Below, piece after piece: positions 16,847 through 26,242 of a stretch of DNA of 64,000 nt. The notes under the pieces are model-generated. The model saw only the letters and a list, made by a program, of their open reading frames with translations, was not told where the DNA came from and ran no database searches. The DNA lies in NCBI RefSeq assembly GCF_024171535.1, contig NZ_JALJZV010000010.1:62001-126000 (forward strand). Direction: 5' to 3'. The DNA is from Flavobacterium sp. HSC-61S13 (GTDB lineage Bacteria; Bacteroidota; Bacteroidia; Flavobacteriales; Flavobacteriaceae). Both the position numbers and the translations under genes were made by a program. How positions within the stretch are numbered: position 1 is the first letter of the stretch; every line of letters begins with the position of its first letter.

Positions 16847-19210
16847 TTAAAATTTAAAGTGTAGGTTTAAATTTACAAGGCTTCCACTCCCCCGAACATA
16901 TTCCGCATCCAAAGCACGGTATTGACTCACCGTTGGATAGTAGGTTTTATTAAATAAGTTTTCGATTCCCAAGCTGATATTCCACTGACTGTTGATGGTA
17001 TAACTACCCGCGAAATTAAAGAGGTTAACATCACTAATTGGACCCTCGCTATTTTTGTAAATTCCCTTAGCATTAGGTTCAAATCGATCGCGACTGCCCG
17101 TATAAACCCAAAACAATTGAAGGTTCCACTTGTCTGTGGGTTGATAACTGACAAATCCCGTAGCTTTAGGAGGAGCAATACGCGACCCGTTTAGATATAC
17201 TTTACTACCGTCATCCAATTTGGCTTTTCCCTCTACATAGGCATAACTACCTCCGATGGTTAAATTGGATCGCAGTTTGGCGTCTAGTGTCAGCTCAAAT
17301 CCCTTGACTTCTTCAGGTTCGCGTTGTGCCATTAAAAAGCCACCAACGTCTACCAAGTTAACGCCCAAATCAGAAGTACTGATATAATAAGCTGCTGAGA
17401 AGTTAAAGATGCTGTAACGGCTTGAAAAACCGATTTCGTAGTTGTTGGTAATAATCGGATCGGTTTCTAAATTGCCCAAGGTATTTTCCTTGGCCCTTCT
17501 TAAGATACGTCCCAATTCATTAATCGCAAACCCTTGAGAAAAACTGACAAAGGGGTTGAATAATTCGTATTTATTATATCGTAAGCCCGCATTAAATACC
17601 GTGGCTTTATAGGGTATACTACCTCCGCTAACAAAAATACTGCCCTCGTTTCCCGGTCCGGTAGCAATGGTATTAAAATCATCTACCTTAACCTGCGCAT
17701 TCTCATAACGAACTCCTCCTTTAAAAATCAAATTTTCAAAAAAGTCTATTTTTAACTGCGCATACGGCGCTATGTTTACCATATTCATTTTGGGAATATA
17801 TACTCTACCATCAACCAAATCTTGGTAAGTGACATCGTTTAAAAGATCCAAACCGTAAGTGATTTCAGCGGGTAGGTTTCCGATTGTAAATGGCGTATTT
17901 AAATTGATACGCACCCCTTTTTTGTCGGAATTAATCATGGTTTGTCCCGGTCCATACCAAGCGGTTCCCGAAGTGACATAACGATTCATCGAACTAAAAG
18001 TATTCATATATACCGTTGCATCCAATTGGGTATCCAACCATAAATTGCTATTGGTATACGTCAACATCGCATTATGGTTATAGGGAGTTCCTGCCGGTTT
18101 TCCCGGCTCTTCTCCGCGAACACCTATAGTAGGACTCTGACCATAAACCCCATTTTTACTGATGTATTTGGCGTGTTGGGTGCTTCCATAATAATTATAG
18201 AGCGCTGTTATCGAAGAGTTATCATTGATATCGTATCCGATCTTTACAAATGCATTATTGGAATAGGTATTGGATAGGCCGTCGGTTTGTCCGACAGGCA
18301 AGCCTTCGCCATCGCGTTGCAGTCCTGTGTAGTCCAATGTTCCACCAAAAGTATAAGTCCATTTGTCTTTTCTTCCCGAAAAATATTGAGCCACGCGATA
18401 TCCCAAGGTACCAGCGCTGTTATAGGGATTAAACGATGTACCGATAGTAGTTGCTCCTTCTAAAACTTTATTGCCGCGGTTTTTTTTGGTGATATAATTG
18501 ATGATTCCTCCGCCTGAACCGTTTCCATATATAGAAGTAGCGCCTTTGATCACCTCTATACGTTCAATGACATTGGGATCTATGGTACGTAAATCACGAG
18601 CTCCATTCATCAGTGGTGTCGATTGGGGAATACCGTCAATAAGTACCAATACCTGACGCCCGCGCAAAGTTTGCCCCGAATTGGTAGCCTTATTGGTTGA
18701 AGTTCCCAAACCCGGAACAGTATTTCCCAATATCGAAGCCAAATTCGTAGTGATACTACTTTGCGTTTCTATATCTTTTTGATTTAAAATCGTAACCGAT
18801 GAAGGTACAGTACGTATATTTTCGGCTTTTCTACCCGCTGTAATGACCACTTCGTCCATCTGAGTATCATCCGTTTTTAATACCAAAACATAGGTTAATT
18901 GCGTGATCTCAGCAGGAAAATTTTGTTTAAAATCCAGATACCCAACCGCGGAAATCGTTATGGTAGTGTTTTGCAATACCCCCTTATCCAACAGCACTAC
19001 TCCCGCATTGTCTGAGGTAGCTAAAATGCCCGAATTTCCAATTACATTGGCATAAGACACCGGTTGATTAGAAGCGTTTTTAAGCTGAAGGCTGATCTCT
19101 TGAGCAAAAATTTGATGCGAAAAAACAGCACAACAGATCAAAATAAAAGCTCGCAATTTGGTGTGAATACCGGTTTTGTGAGCGGCTAACTCTAGTGATT
19201 TGGCAATCAT
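16847..19210 (-). CDS. TonB-dependent siderophore receptor
   Basis: The product has 787 residues. A signal peptide ends at FSHQIFAQ (about residue 36). A carboxypeptidase-regulatory-like domain of about 90 residues follows (LKNASNQPVSYANVIG). The plug has TVPSSVTILNQKDIETQSS and LIDGIPQSTPLMNGARDLRTID, then IERIEVIKGATSIYGNGSGGG. A long 22-strand beta barrel ends in VNLNLHFKF with the terminal Phe. The plug motifs are those of siderophore receptors, not SusC-type glycan importers. It pairs with the PepSY gene, and the cytochrome b gene lies upstream. The siderophore is not identifiable. Confidence 0.93.
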   Translation of the reverse strand: MIAKSLELAAHKTGIHTKLRAFILICCAVFSHQIFAQEISLQLKNASNQPVSYANVIGNSGILATSDNAGVVLLDKGVLQNTTITISAVGYLDFKQNFPAEITQLTYVLVLKTDDTQMDEVVITAGRKAENIRTVPSSVTILNQKDIETQSSITTNLASILGNTVPGLGTSTNKATNSGQTLRGRQVLVLIDGIPQSTPLMNGARDLRTIDPNVIERIEVIKGATSIYGNGSGGGIINYITKKNRGNKVLEGATTIGTSFNPYNSAGTLGYRVAQYFSGRKDKWTYTFGGTLDYTGLQRDGEGLPVGQTDGLSNTYSNNAFVKIGYDINDNSSITALYNYYGSTQHAKYISKNGVYGQSPTIGVRGEEPGKPAGTPYNHNAMLTYTNSNLWLDTQLDATVYMNTFSSMNRYVTSGTAWYGPGQTMINSDKKGVRINLNTPFTIGNLPAEITYGLDLLNDVTYQDLVDGRVYIPKMNMVNIAPYAQLKIDFFENLIFKGGVRYENAQVKVDDFNTIATGPGNEGSIFVSGGSIPYKATVFNAGLRYNKYELFNPFVSFSQGFAINELGRILRRAKENTLGNLETDPIITNNYEIGFSSRYSIFNFSAAYYISTSDLGVNLVDVGGFLMAQREPEEVKGFELTLDAKLRSNLTIGGSYAYVEGKAKLDDGSKVYLNGSRIAPPKATGFVSYQPTDKWNLQLFWVYTGSRDRFEPNAKGIYKNSEGPISDVNLFNFAGSYTINSQWNISLGIENLFNKTYYPTVSQYRALDAEYVRGSGSLVNLNLHFKF

Positions 19211-19242
19211 TATACGCTTATTTAGATTTAATTAAAGTAGCG

Positions 19243-19250
19243 CAAATATA
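19243..19250 (-). promoter_or_regulatory. -7 promoter element (TATATTTG) for the TonB receptor operon
   Basis: This is an exact TANNTTTG match on the minus strand, 32 bp before the receptor ATG. Confidence 0.55.
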
Positions 19251-19536
19251 TCTATTTATTCAACTTATATTTGAAAAAAAATGTAAAAAAATCATTAAAA
19301 TAGACTCCCCCTAGAGAAAAATTAAAACACCCACAGATCGCATACAATACGGTACACTTAGCGATTATTTATTTCTCTTTTTTCTTAATTTAGTATATAA
19401 CCCCGTTTTTAGTAATCGATTACAACTGCGAGAAATGCGTATATGCGGTAAACCTAAACATCAATCAGTGCAAGTATACGCCCACAAGAAATTTAGTACA
19501 TCGAGTTTTACTCCCTATATGAGTTCAACAGTGAAT
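19251..19536. other. Intergenic stretch with a perfect 12-bp palindrome
   Basis: No gene is supported; the 87-codon plus-strand frame here overlaps the cytochrome gene and has poor composition. It contains GTAATCGATTAC at 19412-19423, 161 bp upstream of the receptor -7 element, a possible regulator site. Confidence 0.4.
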
Positions 19537-20109
19537 TTAGTCTCCCCCGATCATCTTGGAAACGATTCCTTTTTTATCGGTATATTCTCCAATCACGATG
19601 CCGACAAAATGCACTACTACAAATATGGGAAACCAATAAATTGCCCATTTATGTACCATCTCCATCGGGGCTTTAAATTGACCATCACCCCACTTTAAAT
19701 ACATACCCGTAACTATGCCAACCAATAATAAAAGGTAAAGCGCTATATATAGAAATCCTTGTAATCGTCGTTTTAGGGCTTGTCCTTTCAACAGCGGATT
19801 GGGAAAACTAATCCCTTGAAACAACATGTAAATCACCCGAATTACAAAGGCAAAAAACAAAGCATAGGCCGCATAGATATGCCATTCCCACATCGGACTC
19901 AAAATCGTTCTGGCTATCCCCAATTTTTGATCTTTTTCTATATTAAAATCGCTGGAAGTGTACAGATCAATTGCACTGATAATGGTTCTCTTGTTCATCC
20001 AATACATCCGTAAAAAACCCGTCATAAATAAGACCAACATCGCTAAAGCAATTATCCAATGTAACATTCGGTGAAGTGCCGAAAATCGGTTATTATTTTC
20101 TCTTTTCAT
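19537..20109 (-). CDS. Cytochrome b561-type membrane protein
   Basis: The product has 190 residues and four membrane helices. Candidate haem-ligand histidines are H13/H17 (ALHRMLHW), H77 (WEWHIYAAY), H153 (MVHKWAIYW) and H167 (VVVHFVGIVIGE), the pattern of the Ni,Fe-hydrogenase/thiosulfate-reductase cytochrome b family. It moves electrons from quinol to a partner at the membrane. Next to a siderophore receptor and a PepSY protein it could supply electrons for ferric reduction, which is inference. It is separated from the receptor by 326 bp and has its own start. Confidence 0.83.
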   Translation of the reverse strand: MKRENNNRFSALHRMLHWIIALAMLVLFMTGFLRMYWMNKRTIISAIDLYTSSDFNIEKDQKLGIARTILSPMWEWHIYAAYALFFAFVIRVIYMLFQGISFPNPLLKGQALKRRLQGFLYIALYLLLLVGIVTGMYLKWGDGQFKAPMEMVHKWAIYWFPIFVVVHFVGIVIGEYTDKKGIVSKMIGGD

Positions 20110-20289
20110 ACTATAAATTTTAAGATAAAAGGTAAAAAAAATCCCACTTAATAAGCAGTACTGTTTTACATAAAAACAGCACTTTAAGGTACAATTTTGA
20201 AGAGGCTGTATCTTAACTCGAAACCGTCTTTTATGCTCTGTTTTTATTTCAGAAGAGCGAATCCGAGTGATTTTAACACGAATCCGTTT

Positions 20290-20465
20290 ATTCGCTTATA
20301 AGCATATAAAACCCCGTAGGGGTGAAATGATTCTAAGGCGAATACGCCTATGTGCACATTCGCATATAGGCATAGAAAACCCCGTAGGGGTGAAATGATT
20401 CTAACGCGAATACGCGTATGGGCTTATCCGCATATAGGCAAAAAAAACGTAGGGGTGAAATGATT
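20290..20465. repeat. REP-like repeat, three degenerate 66-68 bp units
   Basis: Cores read ACCCCGTAGGGGTGAAATG at 20311 and 20379, with a third truncated core (CGTAGGGGTGAAATG) near 20448. Spacers share GCGAATACGC and CATATAGGCA. The CCCCGTAGGGG part forms a small hairpin. This is the same family, in reverse orientation, as the array at 34021-34435. Confidence 0.8.
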
Positions 20466-20497
20466 CTAAACGTTGTGTAGAATTCGAAAATATGTGT

Positions 20498-20505
20498 AAC
20501 TTTAT
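20498..20505 (+). promoter_or_regulatory. -7-like element (TAACTTTA) for the FMN reductase
   Basis: It matches TANNTTTG in seven of eight positions, with a TTG 22 bp upstream and the gene's ATG 60 bp downstream. Confidence 0.4.
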
Positions 20506-20565
20506 AAAGGCATCCTGCTGATAAGGAACTGCATTTGTTTTATTTCCACTTAAAAATAAAAAACT

Positions 20566-21123
20566 ATGAAAAATTATAAAGTAGCTGTTGTTGTAGGGAG
20601 TCTGCGCAAGGAATCTTATAATCTAAAATTAGCAAAAGCATTAACTGCTTTGGCTCCAGAATCGCTAAAACTCGACATCATCAACATTGGTGATTTACCG
20701 TTTTACAACGAAGATGTAGAAGTAACTCCTCCACAATCTTGGACGATTTTCAGAGAGCAAATCAGCGCTGCCGATGCCGTACTTTTTGTGACTCCAGAAT
20801 ACAACAGATCGGTACCGGCTGTATTAAAAAACGCGATTGATGTCGGTTCACGTCCGTATGGAAAAAATGCTTGGGATGGAAAACCCGGTGCTGTGATTAG
20901 TGTATCAATAGGTGGTATCAGTGGTTTTGGTGCCAATCATCATTTGCGTCAGTCGTTGGTGTTTGTCAACATTCCAACCCTAGCACAACCCGAAGCTTAT
21001 ATCGGAGGTGCCGCTGATTTATTTGATGAGCAAGGCAAACTAAACAACGAGTCAACCAAGGGGTTTCTGAAAAAATTTATGAGTGCTTTTGAAAAGTGGA
21101 TACACACCAATGTCCAATCTTAA
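20566..21123 (+). CDS. NADPH-dependent FMN reductase (ChrR/azoreductase type)
   Basis: The product has 185 residues. The flavodoxin-like fold shows the phosphate loop GSLRKESYN (11-19) and the family signature PEYNRSVPAVLKNAID (77-92), then GKPGAVISVSIGGISGFGA. These cytoplasmic flavoproteins reduce quinones, azo dyes, chromate or free FMN by two electrons and protect against redox cycling. It converges on the XRE-S24 repressor gene with a 3-bp gap and has its own promoter, so it is not clearly part of the mutagenesis cassette. Confidence 0.9.
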   Translation: MKNYKVAVVVGSLRKESYNLKLAKALTALAPESLKLDIINIGDLPFYNEDVEVTPPQSWTIFREQISAADAVLFVTPEYNRSVPAVLKNAIDVGSRPYGKNAWDGKPGAVISVSIGGISGFGANHHLRQSLVFVNIPTLAQPEAYIGGAADLFDEQGKLNNESTKGFLKKFMSAFEKWIHTNVQS

Positions 21124-21126
21124 TTT

Positions 21127-21891
21127 TTAAATACGCGCTTTTAAGTCTGAAATATCCTTTCTGATTTCTCTCAGCATTTCCGTCATCGTATCCTCCCCAC
21201 TACGATCGGGAACAAATTCTCTAGTGGCTATACTACAAGTGTATTCCCACACCTCCAGAATGTCTGAAGCCTTGACTTCATAGGCAGGGTAAAAATGATT
21301 GTCCGATTCCAAGACCAAACTGTTCTTTTTATTTCTGTTGAGGCGTTTGTAAACCATACCTTCGCTTTTGGTAATCAAGATATAGGTTTTGCCGTCAAGC
21401 ACATCGCCCAAACGCTCTACATAACGACCGATGATGATGGAGCCGTCTTCATGAGGCGGCATCGAATCACCTTCAACCGGAAATCCACGGTGTTTTCCCG
21501 GCCCTAAAAAAGGCAAGGAGATTTGCTGTAAGTTTTCGATATACTCGGGATCGGAATAACCGTTTAAATAACCGGCTTTGACCTTTTGAGTAACCACTTC
21601 AATAAAATTCTCTCCCTCTCGATCTACCGTGATGGGCAATACCAAACGATTGCCTTCCAACTGTAATAAATCGTCCATAGGAATTTTCCGAATATCCACA
21701 GAAAGCAATAAATCAATGCTAATATGATAATAATGTGCGATTTTTTTTAGGATTTCATAAGGAGCTTCCGAGGTTCCATCTTCATATTTGACATACCTCC
21801 CCCTAGTAATCAAAAGGCTTTCGGCAAGTTTTTCTTGAGAAACCTTCTTTTTAATCCGCAGATTTCGAATATTATCAGAAAATAAAGACAT
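21127..21891 (-). CDS. LexA-like XRE-S24 self-cleaving repressor
   Basis: The product has 254 residues from the ATG at 21891; the 36 upstream codons run across the operator and are excluded. An N-terminal XRE helix-turn-helix (about 7-58) is joined to an S24 peptidase domain. The expected cleavage bond is A106-G107 (VKAGYLNGYSDPEYIE), and the catalytic dyad is S143 (VEGDSMPPH) and K182 (MVYKRL). It should self-cleave on damage signalling, as LexA/UmuD do, and so release dinB-dnaE. A perfect 17-bp palindrome lies 9 bp upstream of its own start, so autoregulation is likely. Confidence 0.9.
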   Translation of the reverse strand: MSLFSDNIRNLRIKKKVSQEKLAESLLITRGRYVKYEDGTSEAPYEILKKIAHYYHISIDLLLSVDIRKIPMDDLLQLEGNRLVLPITVDREGENFIEVVTQKVKAGYLNGYSDPEYIENLQQISLPFLGPGKHRGFPVEGDSMPPHEDGSIIIGRYVERLGDVLDGKTYILITKSEGMVYKRLNRNKKNSLVLESDNHFYPAYEVKASDILEVWEYTCSIATREFVPDRSGEDTMTEMLREIRKDISDLKARI

Positions 21892-21899
21892 AGCGATAT

Positions 21900-21916
21900 T
21901 GTTACAATTTGTAACA
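21900..21916. promoter_or_regulatory. Operator 1 of the XRE-S24 repressor
   Basis: TGTTACAATTTGTAACA is a perfect palindrome around 21908, immediately before the repressor start, inside the divergent promoter region. Confidence 0.8.
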
Positions 21917-21933
21917 GCAAATATAGTTATTAT

Positions 21934-21956
21934 TGTTACAAGCTGTGCTAATTTTG
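21934..21956 (+). promoter_or_regulatory. Operator 2 overlapping the dinB -7 element
   Basis: TGTTACAAGCTGTGCTA (21934-21950) repeats the left half of operator 1 exactly and half of the right arm. Its end overlaps TAATTTTG (21949-21956), an exact TANNTTTG -7 element 22 bp before the dinB ATG. A bound repressor would block the polymerase. Confidence 0.7.
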
Positions 21957-21978
21957 TCATTAATAAAATGAGAAGATT

Positions 21979-23160
21979 ATGGGAAGAGCTATTGTACACA
22001 TGGATTTGGATACTTTTTTTGTGTCCTGTGAAAGGTTGGGAAATTCAGAATTAGATGGAATTCCTTTAATCATCGGGGGTGGCGACCGTGGTGTGGTAGC
22101 CTCTTGTTCTTATGAAGCTCGTACATTTGGAGTTCGCTCCGCCATGCCCATTAAGATGGCGCTACGGCTTTGTCCACAAGCCAAAGTAGTCAAAGGAGAT
22201 ATGGAATTGTACTCCAAATTATCGCATACCGTGACTGAAGTCATTGAAGAGAAAGCCCCGGTAATGGAAAAAGCCAGTATCGATGAGTTTTACTTGGATA
22301 TTACAGGCATGGACAAGTTTTACGGCAGTTATAAATGGACCGATGAACTCGCACAAGCCGTGACTCGTGAAACGGGGTTGCCGATCAGTTTTGCCTTATC
22401 AGTCAACAAAACCGTTTCCAAAATTGCTACCGGAGAGGGAAAACCCTTGGGAAACCTCCAAATCACCGAAAACATGGTACAGCCCTTTCTCAATCCACTG
22501 TCGATTCAGAAAATTCCCATGGTGGGTCAAGTCACCTTTCAATTGTTATCGCGTATAGGCATTCGAACCATACAAACCCTTTCGGAAATGCCGGCAGAAG
22601 TGTTGCAACAGATGATTGGCAAAAACGGTATCGAATTGTGGAAAAAAGCCAACGGTATTGACAACAATCCCGTGGAACCCTATACCGAGCGCAAATCGAT
22701 TTCAACCGAACACACCTTTACCCAAGATACTATAGATATCGCGTTGCTAAAAGCTTTATTGATCGGTATGGTCGAAAAATTGGCTTTTCAATTGCGCTCC
22801 GAAGAATGGCTTACTTCCACTGTCGTGATTAAAATACGCTATTCCAATTTTGACACGGAAACCAAACAGTGCAAAATACCCTATACGTCAGCCGACCATA
22901 CCCTAACTCGATGTGTAACCGATTTGTTCGATAAACTCTACCACCGTCGTATGCGCCTACGCCTGATCGGAATTCGCTTTAGCGGTTTGGTAAGAGGTAC
23001 CTATCAAATCAATTTATTTGAAGATACCGAAGAGTTATTGTCCCTTTATCAGGCGATGGATAAAATGAAAAGTCGCTACGGCTTTGACGCGGTGATGCGC
23101 TGTGCCGGAGCATCCTTTAAACCGAATAACAAAGCCGCAATCTTAAAACGCAAATACTAA
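21979..23160 (+). CDS. dinB: Y-family DNA polymerase (DinB/UmuC-like)
   Basis: The product has 393 residues. The palm carboxylates are in HMDLDTFF (D9) and SIDEFYLD (D102, E103). The finger region has CSYEARTFGVRSAMP, the thumb has helix-hairpin-helix GQVTFQLLSRIGIRTI, and the little-finger domain runs from about 235 to the end (ISTEHTFTQDT). The enzyme copies damaged DNA at the cost of accuracy. The dnaE homologue begins 6 bp downstream, so the two are translated together. Expression is probably held off by the divergent XRE-S24 repressor. Confidence 0.93.
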   Translation: MGRAIVHMDLDTFFVSCERLGNSELDGIPLIIGGGDRGVVASCSYEARTFGVRSAMPIKMALRLCPQAKVVKGDMELYSKLSHTVTEVIEEKAPVMEKASIDEFYLDITGMDKFYGSYKWTDELAQAVTRETGLPISFALSVNKTVSKIATGEGKPLGNLQITENMVQPFLNPLSIQKIPMVGQVTFQLLSRIGIRTIQTLSEMPAEVLQQMIGKNGIELWKKANGIDNNPVEPYTERKSISTEHTFTQDTIDIALLKALLIGMVEKLAFQLRSEEWLTSTVVIKIRYSNFDTETKQCKIPYTSADHTLTRCVTDLFDKLYHRRMRLRLIGIRFSGLVRGTYQINLFEDTEELLSLYQAMDKMKSRYGFDAVMRCAGASFKPNNKAAILKRKY

Positions 23161-23166
23161 AAACCC

Positions 23167-26100
23167 ATGTATCTCAATTGCCACTCTTTTCATTCCTTGC
23201 GATACGGAACCATCCCGCTTACGGATTTGGTACAACAGGCTGTGGCTTGTCAGGTCAAGGTTCTTGCGTTAACGGATATCAATACCGTTACGGGTATTTA
23301 CGATTTTATACAAGCTTGTCAACAGGTCGAAATCAAACCCTTAATAGGTATGGAGTTTCGAGACAAACAGCAATTACGCTATATCGGACTGGCTAAAAAT
23401 GCCCAAGGACTCGCCGCGATGAATCGATTTCTGACCGCACATAATTTCAATGGCGAACCCCTACCCTTTGTAGCTCCCGAGTTGGAAGGAGTATACATCA
23501 TCTATCCACTAGAAAATGTCCCTATCGATCTAAAATCCAACGAATACATCGGTATACGCCCCGAACAATTGTCGCTCTTAGTCGATAAGAAATGGCAGGT
23601 CTTACAACATAAAATGGTCGTATTGCAACCCGTAACTTTTCGCACCAAAAAAGAATTTAATCTGCATAAGATTTTACGCGCTATCGATACCAATGTATTG
23701 TTGTCCAAATTGACGGAATCCGATTATTGCGCAACTACGGATTTTATGATTGATCAAGAAACCTTGTTAAGCCAATACACTCCCTTCCCCGATATCCTTG
23801 CCAATACGGAGCACATTATCAATAGTTGTCATTTTGAATTTGAGTTTAAGAAACCCAAAAATAAAAAATTCTATACCAACAATCGACAAAGTGATATGGC
23901 CTTGTTAACCCGTTTGGCTCATCAAGGACTGATTACGCGATACGGAGCAAACCATCCACAGGCTAAGGCACGTGTAGAAAAGGAATTAAAGGTAATTGAT
24001 GAACTCCAATTCAGCGGTTACTTTCTGATTACCTGGGATATTATTCGCTATAGCAACAGTTGTGGTTTTTTGCATATTGGCCGCGGTAGTGGTGCCAATA
24101 GCATTGTCAGTTATTGTTTGGGCATTACGGATATTTGCCCTATTGAACTGGACTTATACTTTGAGCGTTTTTTAAACCTCAACAGAAAAACGCCACCCGA
24201 TTTTGATATCGACTGGTCGTGGAAAGAACGCGACACCATATTGCACTATATTTTTGACCGTTATGGTGCCGAACACGTTGCTTTTTGCGGCACTAATGTC
24301 GAATTTAAATACCGTTCGATCTTTCGAGAAGTGGGAAAGGTTTTCGGGCTGCCCAAAGAGGAACTCGATCTACTGGCCAAAAATCCGATGGCGATGCACG
24401 ATTCCAATTCCGTGGTTAAATATGTACAGGAATACGGCATGCTACTCGAAAAGTACCCCAATCAACGCAGTATGCACGCCTGCGGTATCTTGATTTCAGA
24501 AGAACCTTTAACCAATTATACGGTTTTGGAAATGCCCCCTAAGGGGTTTCCGATTGTTTTATTTGATATGCATATAGCTGAAGAGATCGGTTTTGAGAAA
24601 TTCGATATCCTCAGTCAACGCGGTATCGGACATATAGACGATAGCGTTAAACTGATTGCAAAAAATCGCGGGATTAAGGTGGATATCCGCAATACCGCTT
24701 TGTCCAAAGACGAGGCGATTTGTAATACATTTTTGGCCCGCGGACAAACCATCGGTTGTTTTTATATAGAGAGTCCCGCCATGCGTGGATTACTGCGCCG
24801 TTTAAATTGTGACAATTACAAAACACTGGTGGCCGCCTCGTCGATTATTCGCCCTGGAGTAGCCCAATCCGGTATGATGAAGGAATATATCTTCCGCCAT
24901 AATTATCCCGATCGCTTTGAGTATTTCCACGAAGTATTTAAGGAACAACTCGGCGAAACCTATGGCATTATGGTTTACCAAGAAGACGTGATCAAAATAG
25001 CCTTATACTACGGTGGCCTACCCGCTGCCGATGGTGATATTCTCCGACGAGCCATGAGCGGCAAAGGGCGTTCCAAATCGGCCTTGCAAAAGGTCAAGGA
25101 CAATTTCTTTGCCTGCTGTGCCGAGAAAGGACATCCACAACAACTCAGCGAAGAGATATACCGTCAAATCGAATCCTTTGCCGGCTATTCATTTTGCAAG
25201 GCTCACTCGGCATCCTATGCCGTAGAGAGTTATCAAAGTCTCTATCTCAAAGTGCATTATCCGATCGAGTTTATGGTGGCTGTTATCAATAATCAAGGGG
25301 GATTTTACCGCACAGAAGTCTATGTCCACGAAGCGCGTATGTCTGGTGCTACCATTCAAAATCCCTGTGTCAATTTAAGCGAATACGAAACCACACTCTA
25401 TGGTGTGGACGTATATTTAGGACTGATGCACCTAGAAGGACTCGAAACCAAAATTGCCCAATTCATCGTTAAAGAACGGATACAAAACGGAGTTTTTCAC
25501 TCGCTGGAAGATTTTATCAACCGCATCCCCATAGGCATAGAGGGCATTCAGATTTTGATTTTTATCGGAGCCTTTCGATTTACCGGAAAAAGCAAAAACC
25601 AATTACTCGTGATTGCCCGCTTGATTCTGGTCAATTTTAAACCCGAAAACAAGCATCCCACACTGATGCAAGAACCGATTAAAGAATACCAATTGCCCGT
25701 ATTGGAACGCTCGCCTTTTGAAGATGCCTTTGACGAGATTGAACTGTTGAGTTTTCCCGTATCCTGTACGCCTTTTGATTTGCTACAAACGTTATACAGA
25801 GGAAATATTATGGCAAAGGATTTGATATATCAACACAAAAAGACTGTCAAAATGCTGGCTTATTTGATTTCGAGAAAACACGTGCCCACCAAAAGGGGAG
25901 CGATGTTTTTTGGAACCTGGATCGATGCTGAAGGCACTTATTTCGATACCGCACATTTTAGCGATAGCCTCGAAAAATACCCGTTTCAAGGCGGTGGATG
26001 TTATTTGCTGTTGGGTACCGTAGAAGTGGACTACCACTTCCCCACCATTACCATCAGTAAAATGGCCAAAATGCCTTTTGTCGCCGACCCGCGTTACGAC

Positions 26101-26211
26101 CATGCACAAAAACGCCCTTATGACGTGCAACAAAACATCAAAGAAGATGTATCGATGACCCACCGCGCGCCGTATCCGCAGGAAAGTGGATTGCCTAGAC
26201 ATCGAATGTAA
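23167..26211 (+). CDS. Error-prone-type DNA polymerase III alpha subunit (DnaE2/ImuC-like)
   Basis: The product has 1014 residues, shorter than the replicative DnaE (about 1160 or more) and close to DnaE2. It has an N-terminal PHP domain (NCHSFHS at 4-10; LALTDINTVTG), the polymerase carboxylate motif PPDFDIDW (about 343-350), GRGSGANSIVSYCLGIT, the palm motif SMHACGILIS, tandem helix-hairpin-helix, and an OB-like C-terminal region. Its operon with dinB under a LexA-like repressor makes it the likely translesion partner, similar to imuB-dnaE2 cassettes. I see no imuA gene. Its role in mutagenesis is inferred from context. Confidence 0.9.
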   Translation: MYLNCHSFHSLRYGTIPLTDLVQQAVACQVKVLALTDINTVTGIYDFIQACQQVEIKPLIGMEFRDKQQLRYIGLAKNAQGLAAMNRFLTAHNFNGEPLPFVAPELEGVYIIYPLENVPIDLKSNEYIGIRPEQLSLLVDKKWQVLQHKMVVLQPVTFRTKKEFNLHKILRAIDTNVLLSKLTESDYCATTDFMIDQETLLSQYTPFPDILANTEHIINSCHFEFEFKKPKNKKFYTNNRQSDMALLTRLAHQGLITRYGANHPQAKARVEKELKVIDELQFSGYFLITWDIIRYSNSCGFLHIGRGSGANSIVSYCLGITDICPIELDLYFERFLNLNRKTPPDFDIDWSWKERDTILHYIFDRYGAEHVAFCGTNVEFKYRSIFREVGKVFGLPKEELDLLAKNPMAMHDSNSVVKYVQEYGMLLEKYPNQRSMHACGILISEEPLTNYTVLEMPPKGFPIVLFDMHIAEEIGFEKFDILSQRGIGHIDDSVKLIAKNRGIKVDIRNTALSKDEAICNTFLARGQTIGCFYIESPAMRGLLRRLNCDNYKTLVAASSIIRPGVAQSGMMKEYIFRHNYPDRFEYFHEVFKEQLGETYGIMVYQEDVIKIALYYGGLPAADGDILRRAMSGKGRSKSALQKVKDNFFACCAEKGHPQQLSEEIYRQIESFAGYSFCKAHSASYAVESYQSLYLKVHYPIEFMVAVINNQGGFYRTEVYVHEARMSGATIQNPCVNLSEYETTLYGVDVYLGLMHLEGLETKIAQFIVKERIQNGVFHSLEDFINRIPIGIEGIQILIFIGAFRFTGKSKNQLLVIARLILVNFKPENKHPTLMQEPIKEYQLPVLERSPFEDAFDEIELLSFPVSCTPFDLLQTLYRGNIMAKDLIYQHKKTVKMLAYLISRKHVPTKRGAMFFGTWIDAEGTYFDTAHFSDSLEKYPFQGGGCYLLLGTVEVDYHFPTITISKMAKMPFVADPRYDHAQKRPYDVQQNIKEDVSMTHRAPYPQESGLPRHRM

Positions 26212-26242
26212 CCCGAGAATCGAATTACGAATTACGAAAAAA

